This document shows positions 8,713 to 17,944 of a DNA stretch of 64,000 bases, in pieces (position 1 is the stretch's first letter; each line of letters begins with the position of its first letter). The notes beneath the pieces are model-generated. The model did no database searches and was not told where the DNA came from. It worked only from the letters and a program-made list of their open reading frames with translations. The DNA lies in the NCBI RefSeq assembly GCF_025527015.1, contig NZ_JAODIM010000043.1, positions 186,001-250,000 on the forward strand, given 5' to 3'. Source of the stretch: Winslowiella arboricola (GTDB lineage Bacteria; Pseudomonadota; Gammaproteobacteria; Enterobacterales; Enterobacteriaceae). The translations under genes and the position numbers were made by a program.

Positions 8713-10519
8713 TCCTGTGACTTCTCCAGTGCTTGATGTGCGCCATCTTGAAAGCGAATTTCTCTCGGCGGGTGTATGGCGGCCGGTAGTGCGCGATCTC
8801 TCTTTTGCGATTATGCCCGGCGAGACACTGGCGCTGGTGGGTGAGTCCGGTTCGGGCAAAAGCGTGACGGCTTACTCGATTATGCAGCTGCTGCCGCGCG
8901 GTCAAAGCCGTATCAGCGGCGAGATAAACTTTCGCGGCGCAGCGCTGCTGTCACTGACCTCACGTCAGATGCAGCAGGTGCGTGGCAGGGAAATCGGCAT
9001 GATATTTCAGGAGCCGATGTCCAGCCTGAACCCGGTGCTGACCATTGGCACACAAATTACCGAGGTGCTGCGAAAGCATCGCGCGATGGATCAGGCTGCA
9101 GCGCAGGCGGAGGCGATACGTTTGCTCGATCGGGTACAAATCCCTGCTGCTGCTTCACGCCTGAAGGCGTATCCGCACAGTTTTTCCGGCGGTATGCGGC
9201 AGCGGGTGGTGATTGCGATTGCGCTGGCCTGCCAGCCTGCGCTGCTGATTGCCGACGAACCTACCACCGCGCTGGATGTCACGGTGCAGGCGGAGATTTT
9301 GCAACTGATTAAGACGTTGCAACAGGAAGATGGTATGGCGGCGCTGTTTATCACCCATGATATGGGCGTCGTCGCTGAAGTGGCGGATCGCACTTTGGTG
9401 ATGTATCAGGGGCAGGCGGTGGAAATGGCCGATACCGTCAGCCTGTTTCAGCGCCCGCAACACCCTTATACACAGCGCCTGCTGGCCTCTGTTCCGCGCC
9501 TCGGCGATATGGCGGATAGCCGGTTGCCACAGCTATTTTCCATCGGCGAGGCGACGGCAGAAACCGCGCCACCGCTGGCGGATACCGTGCGGCGCGGAAA
9601 ACCGGTGCTGTCGGTGCGCAATCTGGTGCAGCGTTTTCCGCAACGCAGCGGGTTACTACGCCGGATTAAAGGCCATGTGCATGCGGTGGAGCAGGTCTCT
9701 TTCGATATCCAGCCGGGAGAGACGCTGGCGCTGGTGGGCGAATCCGGCTGCGGTAAATCGACGCTGGCGCGCGCGATTATGCGTCTGACGCAACCCACCT
9801 CAGGCGAAGTCTGGCTGAACCAGACCGATATGCTGGCGGCGGATAGCCAGCAGCTCGGGCAGCTACGTCGCCAGATACAGCTGATCTTTCAGGATCCCGG
9901 CGATAGTCTGAATCCGCGTTTACGTATCGGCAGTGCGCTGGCCGAACCGATGATCGCCCATGGGCTGATCACTTCTGAACAGGCGGCTGAGGCGGTCGCC
10001 GGATTGCTGAAAAGTGTCGGACTGGAGCCAGCGATGGCCGATCGCTATCCGCATCAGTTCTCTGGCGGTCAGCGCCAGCGTATTTCGATTGCGCGCGCGC
10101 TGGCGCTTAATCCCAGTGTGCTGATCGCCGACGAGTCGGTTTCCGCGCTGGATGTCACGGTGCGCGCGGAAATTATTAATTTATTGATGCGCTTACAGCA
10201 AGAGAAGGGGATCAGCATACTGTTTATCTCCCATGATCTGGCGGTGGTGGAGCGCATCAGTCATCGCGTTGCGGTGATGTATCAGGGGAAAATTGTGGAG
10301 ATCGGTCCGCGGCAGGCGGTATTTGCCATGGCAGGCCATCCCTATACCCGTCATCTGCTCTCTGCGGTGCCGGTGCCGGATCCCACCGCACGCAGAAAAC
10401 CGGTAACGCCGTTTATCCGGCGGGCGCTGGCAATACAGCCAGCGGGAACGCAGGTGAGTGCAGCGCAATACCGCCAGTTGGCTGCTGACCATCTGGTGCT
10501 GGATGAAGCGATAACGTGA
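8699..10519 (+). CDS. ABC transporter ATP-binding protein, fused DppD-DppF type
   Basis: The 606-residue protein carries two complete ATPase domains in tandem, as in GsiA/YejF. Domain one has Walker A GESGSGKS, signature FSGGMRQRV and Walker [13 protein letters not shown]. Domain two has Walker A GESGCGKS, signature FSGGQRQRIS and Walker B LIADESVSALD. Each domain ends with an OppD/F-type C-terminal extension. It overlaps the upstream permease by 14 bases. The start is uncertain: the ATG at 8699 has a weak ribosome site and a GTG at 8717 is also possible. It powers the importer and is the last gene of the cluster. Confidence 0.92.
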   Translation: MRHRNPVTSPVLDVRHLESEFLSAGVWRPVVRDLSFAIMPGETLALVGESGSGKSVTAYSIMQLLPRGQSRISGEINFRGAALLSLTSRQMQQVRGREIGMIFQEPMSSLNPVLTIGTQITEVLRKHRAMDQAAAQAEAIRLLDRVQIPAAASRLKAYPHSFSGGMRQRVVIAIALACQPALLIADEPTTALDVTVQAEILQLIKTLQQEDGMAALFITHDMGVVAEVADRTLVMYQGQAVEMADTVSLFQRPQHPYTQRLLASVPRLGDMADSRLPQLFSIGEATAETAPPLADTVRRGKPVLSVRNLVQRFPQRSGLLRRIKGHVHAVEQVSFDIQPGETLALVGESGCGKSTLARAIMRLTQPTSGEVWLNQTDMLAADSQQLGQLRRQIQLIFQDPGDSLNPRLRIGSALAEPMIAHGLITSEQAAEAVAGLLKSVGLEPAMADRYPHQFSGGQRQRISIARALALNPSVLIADESVSALDVTVRAEIINLLMRLQQEKGISILFISHDLAVVERISHRVAVMYQGKIVEIGPRQAVFAMAGHPYTRHLLSAVPVPDPTARRKPVTPFIRRALAIQPAGTQVSAAQYRQLAADHLVLDEAIT

Positions 10520-10624
10520 TTATTCTTTTACTACCCGCTGTCTTACGCTGCGCGTGCCGATCTTAGCGGATTGTATGGTCATAAGTTGTTGAGAAAATAA
10601 GGGATTGAGAAGGGCGGGAAAACT

Positions 10625-10648
10625 GCGGGATAACAGGCGTTATCCCGC
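10625..10648 (-). terminator. intrinsic terminator of rnb
   Basis: A perfect 10-base-pair stem (GCGGGATAAC and its complement) encloses a four-base loop. Read on the minus strand it is followed by AGTTTTCC, just after the stop codon of rnb. It also separates rnb from the convergent ABC cluster. Confidence 0.75.
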
Positions 10649-10659
10649 GATATTTATGC

Positions 10660-12597
10660 TTATGCCACCGGGCGGGCAACCACACTGCGGGTTTCCATAC
10701 GCACTTCAGCGATGGTGACATCAATCACGTCGGTAACGCGATAAGCCACTTCGCCTTTAATCTGCACGGTGCCGCTTTCCTGGCTACAGACCATTTCGTC
10801 ACGCACCGCATGCAGGAATGGCGCCGGGATAAAGGCCACTGCGCCGATATCCAGCAGGCGTACACGCATACCGCCGCGTGAGATATCGATAATCTCGGCG
10901 CTAAAGCGGGTATCAGTCCCGGCAGATTTCTGCAGGTAGCGTGAGTAGAGCCAGTCACCGACATCGCGCTCAGCCATACGGTTGAGACGACGACGTTCAC
11001 TCATTTTCACCGTCAGCTCATCCACCGGACGATCGGTAGTCTCACCTTTGATGATCGCTTTCAGCAGGCGGTGGTTAATCATATCGCCGTACTTACGAAT
11101 CGGTGAAGTCCAGGTGGCGTAAGCCTCCAGACCCAGACCAAAGTGCGGGCCTGGTTCAGTGCTGATTTCCGCGAAGGACTGGAAACGACGAATACGGCTG
11201 TCGAGGAACTGAGTCGGACAGGCATCCAGCTCGCGACGCAGCGCACGGAAACCTTCCAGCGTGATAATCGCCGTGGGATCGGCGGTCACGCCATTGGCAG
11301 CCAGAATCGCCGTTGCCTGCTCGGCATTGGTGCTGTCAAAGCCAAGGTGGACGTTATACACGCCAAAGCCCAGTTTCTCGCGCAGCACTATCGCCGCACA
11401 GATATTGGCGGTGATCATCGCTTCTTCGACAATGCGATTGGCAATACGACGTGGCTCGGCAATGATATCCAGCACTTCGCCTTTTTCACCCAGCAGGAAG
11501 CGGTAATCAGGACGGTCTTTAAATACCAGCGCATGGTTCTGACGCCATTCGCTACGCGCCAGGCACAGACGGTGCAGCAGACGGATCTGGCTGGCAATCG
11601 CCTCAGACTCCGGCTGCCATTCGCCGCTGTTTTCCAGCCAGTCTGAGACATTGTCATAAACCAGTTTGGCTTTTGATTCGATCCAGGCGGCGAAGAAGTG
11701 AACGTCATCAGACAGGGTGCCGTCTGCAGCCACAGTCACACGGCAGGCGAGAACCGGGCGACGTACATTTGGGCGCAGCGAGCAGGTATCATCCGACAGC
11801 TGACGTGGCAGCATCGGGATATTAAAGCCTGGCAGATAGTTGGTGAAAGCGCGTTCGGCGGCAATTTTATCCAGCTCGCTACCTGCCGGCACATAAGCGG
11901 TAGGATCAGCGATGGCGATGGTCAGCAGCAGCGAGCCGTCAGCGTTCTCTTTGACATACAGCGCGTCATCCATATCTTCGGTGCTGGCGCTGTCGATAGT
12001 GACAAACTCCAGCGCGGTCAGATCTTCGCGCTCAAGCTGCTCGTCGAGCATCTCGGTCGGTGCAACCACTTCCGGCGCTTCGCGTTCCAGATTATGGCGT
12101 GACAGCGTGACCCACCACGGCGCCAGATGGTCATCCGCAGTGGTAATAAAATGGGTTAATTCGGCGTAAAAACCGCGATCGCCTTTCAGCGGATGGCGCT
12201 TCATTTCCGCTACTGCCCAGTCACCAGCCTGAAAATCGTGCTCAACGCTACGATCCGGACGGCACTGAATGGCATCTTTTAACAGCGGATGATCGGGAAC
12301 AATGGATAAGCGATCGTCTTTCTTCTGTACACGTCCAACAAAACGCGTCAGAAAAGGCTCAACCAGTTTTTCCGGCTCGGCAATTTCACGCTCTTTATCC
12401 GTCTGCACCACGGCAATCACCCGATCGCCATGCATCACTTTTTTCATCTGTGGTGGCGGGATGAAATAGCTTTTCTGTGCATCGACTTCTAAAAAGCCGA
12501 ATCCTTTTTCAGTGCCTTTTACCACACCCTCAACACGTGGGGTCTGGGAGTGGAGCTTCTGTTTCAGCTGCGCGAGCAGCGGGTTATCCTGGAACAT
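10660..12597 (-). CDS. rnb: exoribonuclease II
   Basis: The 645-residue RNase II hydrolyses single-stranded RNA 3' to 5' and is one of the main mRNA-degrading enzymes. The layout is the family standard: N-terminal cold-shock RNA-binding domains ([13 protein letters not shown]..., [29 protein letters not shown]), a catalytic RNB domain with the metal-binding [10 protein letters not shown], and a C-terminal S1 domain ending near [18 protein letters not shown]. Length and both ends match the E. coli enzyme (644 residues). It is downstream of, and on the same strand as, the YdeP-type gene but 132 bases away, so it is likely transcribed on its own. Confidence 0.98.
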   Translation of the reverse strand: MFQDNPLLAQLKQKLHSQTPRVEGVVKGTEKGFGFLEVDAQKSYFIPPPQMKKVMHGDRVIAVVQTDKEREIAEPEKLVEPFLTRFVGRVQKKDDRLSIVPDHPLLKDAIQCRPDRSVEHDFQAGDWAVAEMKRHPLKGDRGFYAELTHFITTADDHLAPWWVTLSRHNLEREAPEVVAPTEMLDEQLEREDLTALEFVTIDSASTEDMDDALYVKENADGSLLLTIAIADPTAYVPAGSELDKIAAERAFTNYLPGFNIPMLPRQLSDDTCSLRPNVRRPVLACRVTVAADGTLSDDVHFFAAWIESKAKLVYDNVSDWLENSGEWQPESEAIASQIRLLHRLCLARSEWRQNHALVFKDRPDYRFLLGEKGEVLDIIAEPRRIANRIVEEAMITANICAAIVLREKLGFGVYNVHLGFDSTNAEQATAILAANGVTADPTAIITLEGFRALRRELDACPTQFLDSRIRRFQSFAEISTEPGPHFGLGLEAYATWTSPIRKYGDMINHRLLKAIIKGETTDRPVDELTVKMSERRRLNRMAERDVGDWLYSRYLQKSAGTDTRFSAEIIDISRGGMRVRLLDIGAVAFIPAPFLHAVRDEMVCSQESGTVQIKGEVAYRVTDVIDVTIAEVRMETRSVVARPVA

Positions 12598-12681
12598 AAT
12601 AAGTTATTTTCGTGGCCTAAGAGCGGCTGACAGTTTTACGCGATTAACCGTCTGCGGGCAAGGGTGAATTGCGGTTTTCAG

Positions 12682-12707
12682 CGCAGGCCTGGCGGACCAG
12701 ACCTGCG
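12682..12707 (-). terminator. hairpin downstream of the YdeP-type gene, possible terminator
   Basis: An 11-position stem with one mismatch (CGCAGGYCTGG class) and a four-base loop lies 23 bases past the stop of the oxidoreductase gene and upstream of rnb. No U-tract follows, so it may be a structural or Rho-assisted element rather than a true intrinsic terminator. Confidence 0.4.
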
Positions 12708-12729
12708 ACAGAAGCAACAACAATGCGGG

Positions 12730-15036
12730 TCAGGCGATACGCTGACTGGCGACCACTGGCGATAACGATATTTTTACCGGTACCGATTTTGAAGTAGGCG
12801 TACCACTGCCGTCACCAAAGCTGGAGAGCGGCACCAGCGGATTGGTTTCCGGGTAGTAGGCAGCCAGATTGCCACGCGGAATGGCATAAGGCACCAGCTT
12901 AAAGCCACTGACCCGACGCGTAATACCATCGTTCCACAGCGTTTCGATATCCACATTTTCGCCCGCAGCCAGGCCCAGTTCGGCCATATCATCCGGGTGG
13001 ATAAACAGCACTTCACGCTGACCGTAAACGCCACGGTAGCGGTCATCAAGACCGTAGATCGTGGTGTTGTACTGATCGTGAGAACGCAGGGTCTGCAGGG
13101 TAAATGGCACTTTCACTTCGCCCAGCTGCGGGAACAGTGAATCCGGCAGTGGTGCGGCGCTGAACTGAGCCTTATTATGCAGGGTATTAAAGCGCAGCTC
13201 AGCAGCGGCGTTACCAAGATAGAAACCACCTGGCGCTTCGCACTGCTGATTAAAATCTTTAAAGCCCGGAATGGTGGCGGCGATATGGTCGCGGATCTTA
13301 TCGTAATTGCCCGCCAGTTCCAGCCAGTCGAGTTTCTCACTGCCCAGCACCGCGTTGGCGATACCGGCAACAATCCAGGTTTCTGAACGCTGCGTATCGG
13401 CAATCGGCTTACCCACCCCTTCAGAGGCGTGCACCATGCTAAAGGAGTCTTCAACGGTAATAAACTGCGGACCGCTGGCCTGAATATCCTGCTCAGTACG
13501 GCCAATCGTCGGCAGAATCAGTGCATCATGGCCCGGCACCAGATGGCTGCGGTTCAGTTTGGTACTGATCTGTACCGTCAGCTGACAGCGGGTGAGGGCC
13601 TCTTCAGTACGCGGACTGTCCGGCGCAGCAGCAGCAAGGTTACCGCCCAGCGCGATCAGCACTTTGATCTCATCGCGCAGCATCGCTTCCAGCGCTTCTA
13701 CCGTGTTATGACCGATATTGCGTGGCGGTTCGAAACCAAAATGGTTGGCCATGCTGTCGAGAAACGCTTTGGTAGGCTTCTCATCGATACCCATGGTGCG
13801 GTTGCCCTGCACGTTACTGTGACCACGTACCGGACAGAGACCGGCGCCCGGTTTGCCGAGCTGGCCAAACAGCAGTTGCAGGTTCACGATTTCACGTACG
13901 GTATCGACCGAGTGTTTATGCTGGGTAATCCCCATCGCCCAGGTGCAGATTACCCGCTCCGCGCTCTGGTAGATCGCCGCGGCTTCACGGATTTGCTGCT
14001 CCGTCAGGCCAGATTGCTGTTCGATTTGCGGCCATTCGGTGGCGGCGACCTGTGCGAGGTAGGCTTCGACGCCTTCGGTATTGGCCTGGATAAAGGCGTC
14101 GTCAAACAGACCTTTTTCGCCCGCAGCAATACGCGCATTATGGGTTTCCTGCAGCACTTTCACCATGCCGCGGATTGCCGCCATATCACCACCGAGGTTT
14201 GGCTGGTAATAGGTCGAACTGATGGTGCCGGCTTTGGAGGTGACCACTTCCAGCGGTTTTTGTGGATCGGCAAAGCGCTCCAGTCCACGTTCACGCAGGG
14301 TGTTAAAGGTGACGATTTTCGCACCGTGATCCGCCGCGTGGCGCAGGCTGTGCAGCATACGCGGGTGGTTGGTGCCGGGGTTCTGACCAAACACAAAAAT
14401 CGCATTCGCCTGATCGAAATCATCCAGACGAATAGTACCTTTGCCGACGCCAATGCTGCGCTTCAGACCGGTACCACTGGCTTCATGACACATATTGGAG
14501 CAGTCAGGGAAGTTATTGGTGCCGAACATGCGGCCAAACAGCTGATACAGCCACGAGGCTTCGTTACTGGCGCGGCCGGAGGTATAAAGCTCCAGCTGAT
14601 TGACATGATCCATGTCATGCAGGTGACGGGCGATCAGTGCAAAGGCATCGTCCCAGCTGATCGGTTCATAGTGATCGGTGGCGCGGTTGTAGCGCAACGG
14701 CTCGGTGAGGCGTCCCTGATATTCGAGGAAGTAGTCACTCTGCTGATACAGCGCGGAAACGCTGTGCGCGGCAAAGAATTCCGCATCTATAAAGCGACGC
14801 GTGGCTTCCCATGTCACCGCTTTGGCGCCATTTTCACAAAAACTGAAGGTACTTTTATTGTCATCGCCCCAGGCGCAGCCCGGGCAGTCAAAGCCTTTCG
14901 CTTTATTCATACGCATCAGGTTGCGCATGTTTTTCAGCACTTGTTTGCTGTCGAAGACAAAACGGGTGGTGGCTTCCAGTGAACCCCAGCCGCCCGCAGC
15001 GGCCTGGTAAGGCTTAATTTTTGATTTAAATTTCAT
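12730..15036 (-). CDS. FdhF/YdeP-family molybdopterin oxidoreductase
   Basis: This 768-residue cytoplasmic protein belongs to the formate-dehydrogenase-alpha-like family typified by E. coli YdeP, which is linked to acid resistance. Visible hallmarks are GFDCPGCAW (Cys51 and Cys54), TSGRASNEASWLYQLF, NNFPDCSNMCHE, GQNPGTNHPRML, MGITQHKHSVDTV, RGHSNVQGNRTMG, and the C-terminal molybdopterin dinucleotide domain RSHDQYNTTIYGLDDRYRG. No signal peptide is present. The reaction of this family is not established. It is divergent from the PTS gene at 15283, with about 245 bases between them. It could be named ydeP by family, but orthology is not proven here. Confidence 0.9.
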   Translation of the reverse strand: MKFKSKIKPYQAAAGGWGSLEATTRFVFDSKQVLKNMRNLMRMNKAKGFDCPGCAWGDDNKSTFSFCENGAKAVTWEATRRFIDAEFFAAHSVSALYQQSDYFLEYQGRLTEPLRYNRATDHYEPISWDDAFALIARHLHDMDHVNQLELYTSGRASNEASWLYQLFGRMFGTNNFPDCSNMCHEASGTGLKRSIGVGKGTIRLDDFDQANAIFVFGQNPGTNHPRMLHSLRHAADHGAKIVTFNTLRERGLERFADPQKPLEVVTSKAGTISSTYYQPNLGGDMAAIRGMVKVLQETHNARIAAGEKGLFDDAFIQANTEGVEAYLAQVAATEWPQIEQQSGLTEQQIREAAAIYQSAERVICTWAMGITQHKHSVDTVREIVNLQLLFGQLGKPGAGLCPVRGHSNVQGNRTMGIDEKPTKAFLDSMANHFGFEPPRNIGHNTVEALEAMLRDEIKVLIALGGNLAAAAPDSPRTEEALTRCQLTVQISTKLNRSHLVPGHDALILPTIGRTEQDIQASGPQFITVEDSFSMVHASEGVGKPIADTQRSETWIVAGIANAVLGSEKLDWLELAGNYDKIRDHIAATIPGFKDFNQQCEAPGGFYLGNAAAELRFNTLHNKAQFSAAPLPDSLFPQLGEVKVPFTLQTLRSHDQYNTTIYGLDDRYRGVYGQREVLFIHPDDMAELGLAAGENVDIETLWNDGITRRVSGFKLVPYAIPRGNLAAYYPETNPLVPLSSFGDGSGTPTSKSVPVKISLSPVVASQRIA

Positions 15037-15282
15037 AATAGTTGCAGGTTTAATGTTTCTTAGTTGTTAATGAATTATTACTGCTTTCGGCGCAAAGTCT
15101 GCGACTGCACGCCAGCTTTGTCTAATTGATTGGCTGAATGGTGCGATAGCTACTGTTTATCGCCATACAGGCAAAACTGTGACGCCGTTCAAGCTTTACC
15201 GGGGAAGAGCGGCCCTTTTACCTGCCCTTATCAATTTGTTGACTAATAATTAGTCTTTCACAGGATGAGACAGGGGCTGGTT

Positions 15283-16872
15283 ATGAAAGATTTTGGCAGT
15301 AAAGTTCACGCCTTCGGCAAGGCGCTGATGATGCCGATCTCGGTGATTGCCGCCGCCGGGATCTTCCTTGGCGTCGCCGCCGCATTGCAAAACCCGGCGA
15401 TCACCGGTGACGCTTTTGCGCAACTGCATGTCCCACAGCTGATTATCGGTTTTATCCGTAAAGTCGCCGGGGCGTTGTTTGCCAATCTGCCGGTATTCTT
15501 TGCGGTCGCCAGCGCCATCGGCCTGGCGAAAGCCGAGAAGCCGACCGCCGCGTTTGCGGCGGTCATCGGTTTTATTGCCATGCATGTCGGCGTCAGCGCA
15601 ACGCTGGGGGCTAAAGGGCTGACCGCCGCGACTACCACCGCCGAAGCGCTGCAAAAGTCCGGTATGGACCAGACCGCCGCGATGATGACCTCGGCGGAAT
15701 ATATCGATATGCTCGGCATCTTTACCTACAACATGAGCGTGCTGGGCGGGGTGATTGCCGGATTAATCACCGTGGCGATTCATAATCGCTTTTATACCCA
15801 GCAACTGCCGACGGCGATCAGTTTTTTTGGCGGCCGCCGCTTTGTGCCGATTGTTACCGTGGTAGTGCTGCCGCTGGTCGGGGTGCTGCTGGCAACCCTC
15901 TGGCCAACCATTGGTGCGGGCATTGCCTGGGTTGGCGAGCTGATTGGCAAAAGCGGACAGTATGGCGCGTTTCTGTATGGTACTTTTGAACGCCTGCTGA
16001 TCCCTACCGGTTTACACCATATTCTGAATGAGACCGTGCGTTTTACCCCAATTGGCGGCATCGCTAATGTCGATAATCAGAGTATCGTCGGCGCGCTGAA
16101 TATCTTTAATGCCGCGCTGACCCATCCTGGCCTGATCCCTGATGACACTATCCGTGACGCCACGCGTTTTCTGGCACAGGGCAAAATTCCGGTGATGATG
16201 TTTGGTCTGCCTGCGGCGGCGCTGGCGATCTACCACAGCGCACGACCGGAACATAAGCAGCGCGTTAAGGCGCTGGTGCTGGCGGGGGCCTTAACCTCGT
16301 TTACCACCGGGATTACTGAGCCGCTGGAGTTTTGCTTTATCTTTGTTTCGCCGCTGCTGTATATCCTGCATGCGCTGCTGAGCGGGCTGTCATTTATGCT
16401 GATGTCAGTGATGCATCTGATGATTGGCAATGTTCAGGGCGGCGCCATCGATCTGGTGGTCTTTGGCATTCTTGGCGGCAGCAAAACCCAGTGGTGGTGG
16501 AGTATCCTGCTGGGACTGATCTATGTGCCGGTCTATTACTACAGCTTCCGCTTTATTATCCGGCGCATGAATGTAGAAACGCCGGGGCGTGAGTCCGAAG
16601 AGGTGGAAACCGCGCCTGCGGTCGCCGCGAATGAGCGCACTAACGTGATCATCAGCGGGCTGGGCGGCGAGGGCAATATTGAAGATGTCGACTGCTGCTT
16701 TACCCGTTTACGTGTGCGGGTAAAAGATATGCAACAGGTGGTGGATCAGACATTAATGACCACCGGCGCCAATGGCGTTAATCGGGTGAACGATCATGAT
16801 ATCCAGGTGATCTATGGCCCGCAGGTGGAAAAAATCGCCAATGAAGTGAAAACTGCACTCGGGGTGGCCTGA
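15283..16872 (+). CDS. PTS EIICB sugar permease, alpha-glucoside/MalX type
   Basis: The product has about 529 residues: an EIIC membrane domain (residues 1 to about 420, starting MKDFGSKVHAFGKALMMPISV) and a C-terminal EIIB domain. The phosphorylated cysteine lies in VDCCFTRLRVRVKD, where Cys-Cys replaces the more usual Ala/Gly-Cys. EIIC motifs include LPTGLHH-like LIPTGLHHILNETVRF and GITEPLEFCFIFVSP. It phosphorylates its sugar during uptake and needs a glucose-type EIIA from elsewhere. The substrate is probably an alpha-glucoside or glucose/maltose-type sugar, an inference from family. No hydrolase gene accompanies it. The ATG at 15283 is preferred to one six codons upstream. Confidence 0.88.
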   Translation: MKDFGSKVHAFGKALMMPISVIAAAGIFLGVAAALQNPAITGDAFAQLHVPQLIIGFIRKVAGALFANLPVFFAVASAIGLAKAEKPTAAFAAVIGFIAMHVGVSATLGAKGLTAATTTAEALQKSGMDQTAAMMTSAEYIDMLGIFTYNMSVLGGVIAGLITVAIHNRFYTQQLPTAISFFGGRRFVPIVTVVVLPLVGVLLATLWPTIGAGIAWVGELIGKSGQYGAFLYGTFERLLIPTGLHHILNETVRFTPIGGIANVDNQSIVGALNIFNAALTHPGLIPDDTIRDATRFLAQGKIPVMMFGLPAAALAIYHSARPEHKQRVKALVLAGALTSFTTGITEPLEFCFIFVSPLLYILHALLSGLSFMLMSVMHLMIGNVQGGAIDLVVFGILGGSKTQWWWSILLGLIYVPVYYYSFRFIIRRMNVETPGRESEEVETAPAVAANERTNVIISGLGGEGNIEDVDCCFTRLRVRVKDMQQVVDQTLMTTGANGVNRVNDHDIQVIYGPQVEKIANEVKTALGVA

Positions 16873-16881
16873 GTGCGGTGG
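16843..16881 (+). repeat. 39-bp imperfect direct repeat, copy 1 (3' end of the PTS gene)
   Basis: This copy covers the last codons and stop of the PTS gene, plus nine bases. It matches 17298-17336 at 34 of 39 positions, including an exact 17-base core. The last codons read VKTALGVA here and VKTAPGMA in the second copy. Confidence 0.8.
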
Positions 16882-16903
16882 TGGTTACAGCAGGGGATGC
16901 ATA

Positions 16904-17152
16904 TTAGTTACGTTGAAAATTAAGGAATTCTATGTTTTTCAGATATTTTGTATAGCCTGGTATTTTATTGATTAAGCTGGCTCTTTTCTTAACACTCAGG
17001 TGAGTGAAGTTAAGTTCGTATTGAGTTTTGAGGTTCTTAGCCTGGATTATCAAGGTAGCGTATGAGCTATATTCTGGATTTTCCAGTACTAATTTATATG
17101 CCGCGCGGCTGCTATTGAAGAGCACTGCGCGTGAGAAGTTTAAGATTTGCAT
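16904..17152 (-). CDS. small hypothetical protein
   Basis: This is an 82-residue frame starting MQILNFSRAVLFNSSRAAYK and ending NIEFLNFQRN, with AGGAA seven bases before the ATG at 17150-17152. A longer same-frame reading extends back into the DsbA-like gene, but that part is a shadow. The protein is basic and rich in Asn, Lys, Tyr and Leu. The DNA is clearly more AT-rich than the flanks, and it lies between the two copies of the direct repeat, which together suggest a small inserted segment. I recognise no family. It could be non-coding. Confidence 0.4.
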   Translation of the reverse strand: MQILNFSRAVLFNSSRAAYKLVLENPEYSSYATLIIQAKNLKTQYELNFTHLSVKKRASLINKIPGYTKYLKNIEFLNFQRN

Positions 17153-17297
17153 AGTGGTGTTCCTGATTAAGCGTTCAGGAAATATTAAATAAAAACCTTG
17201 AGTAATTTTTATAAAAAACGACTTAATTTCTGTCGCGCTTTTCACAAAGCCATCATGATTGTCAGGTGGAAAGCGGCAGGATACCCGGAACATACAT

Positions 17298-17336
17298 GGA
17301 GTGAAAACCGCACCCGGCATGGCCTGAGTGCGGTGG
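17298..17336 (+). repeat. 39-bp imperfect direct repeat, copy 2
   Basis: This is the second copy of the PTS 3' end, 455 bases downstream of the first. It still spells VKTAPGMA-stop in one frame although no gene precedes it. A further ten bases (caggtggaaa) shared with the PTS gene lie upstream, not in the same spacing. Its inverted-repeat part now serves as the terminator of the DsbA-like gene on the other strand. Confidence 0.8.
17304..17333 (-). terminator. intrinsic terminator of the DsbA-like gene
   Basis: On the minus strand a CCGCACTC stem with inner GGC/GCC pairs and a CAT loop is followed by TTTTC, about a dozen bases after the stop codon at 17346. It coincides with repeat copy 2. 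Confidence 0.7.
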
Positions 17337-17345
17337 ATGGGCAGA

Positions 17346-17906
17346 CTAAGCCAGAATACGTTTGGCCCAGACGCTGATATCATCGCCACTGCCAAGATCG
17401 GGCTGCACCAGACCTTTAACGATAAAGGTTGGTGATACGTGAACCCCGTTCTGGCGGGCATATTTACAGTGCCACTTAATTTCGCTTTGCAGTTCGGGGC
17501 GGGCAAAGGCCTTATCCAGCTTAACGCCACTGTATTTTTCAATCCGTTCGATAATTTCCTGTGGTGTGGCATCCATATTCGGGCCGCTGGCATGGTCGGT
17601 AAATTCGAACTCTTCGCGATGATCGGCTACCGCTTTCAGTACCGCGCGTGCCGCCACTTTGCCCTCCGGCAGGGTCGATGCCGCCAGAATGCAGCGCACA
17701 ATTACGCCAGAGAACAGATGCCAGGGTTGCGATTGCAGACGAATTTTCACCGTCACCTTATCTTCACCCACTAATGCCAGCAGTGCATCCAGCTTGTTAA
17801 AGGCGCGCACCGAGAACGGGCAGGTGGGTTCAAGGAAAATTTCAAACACAGCGGGTCCATGACCCCATGACAGTGGTGCTGCTTTTAATGTAGCTGTCTG
17901 GTTCAT
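17346..17906 (-). CDS. DsbA-like thioredoxin-fold protein with a single active-site cysteine
   Basis: The 186-residue protein has a thioredoxin fold: a FEIFLEPTCPFS strand-helix start near residue 25-37, a helical insertion, and the cis-proline motif HVSPTF near residue 160. The active site is CPFS, so the resolving cysteine of DsbA's CPHC is replaced by serine. No signal peptide is seen, so it is probably cytoplasmic. This pattern fits glutathione-type or monothiol members of the DsbA/HCCA-isomerase superfamily rather than a periplasmic disulfide oxidase. AGGAG precedes the ATG. It lies downstream of hcxA on the same strand (38 bases) and may be co-transcribed. Confidence 0.82.
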   Translation of the reverse strand: MNQTATLKAAPLSWGHGPAVFEIFLEPTCPFSVRAFNKLDALLALVGEDKVTVKIRLQSQPWHLFSGVIVRCILAASTLPEGKVAARAVLKAVADHREEFEFTDHASGPNMDATPQEIIERIEKYSGVKLDKAFARPELQSEIKWHCKYARQNGVHVSPTFIVKGLVQPDLGSGDDISVWAKRILA

Positions 17907-17944
17907 TGTTACTCCTGTAACTGAAAAGGATTTAAAACGGTAAA

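Noticed and set aside
13429-14982. Long plus-strand frame of 517 codons opposite the YdeP-type gene
   Set aside because: It is antisense to a well-supported oxidoreductase, has no ribosome site or recognisable motif, and reflects codon bias of the real gene.
16904-17593. 229-codon minus-strand frame
   Set aside because: Its N-terminal 147 codons overlap the DsbA-like gene and its terminator in another frame; only the last 82 codons from 17152 have a plausible ribosome site.
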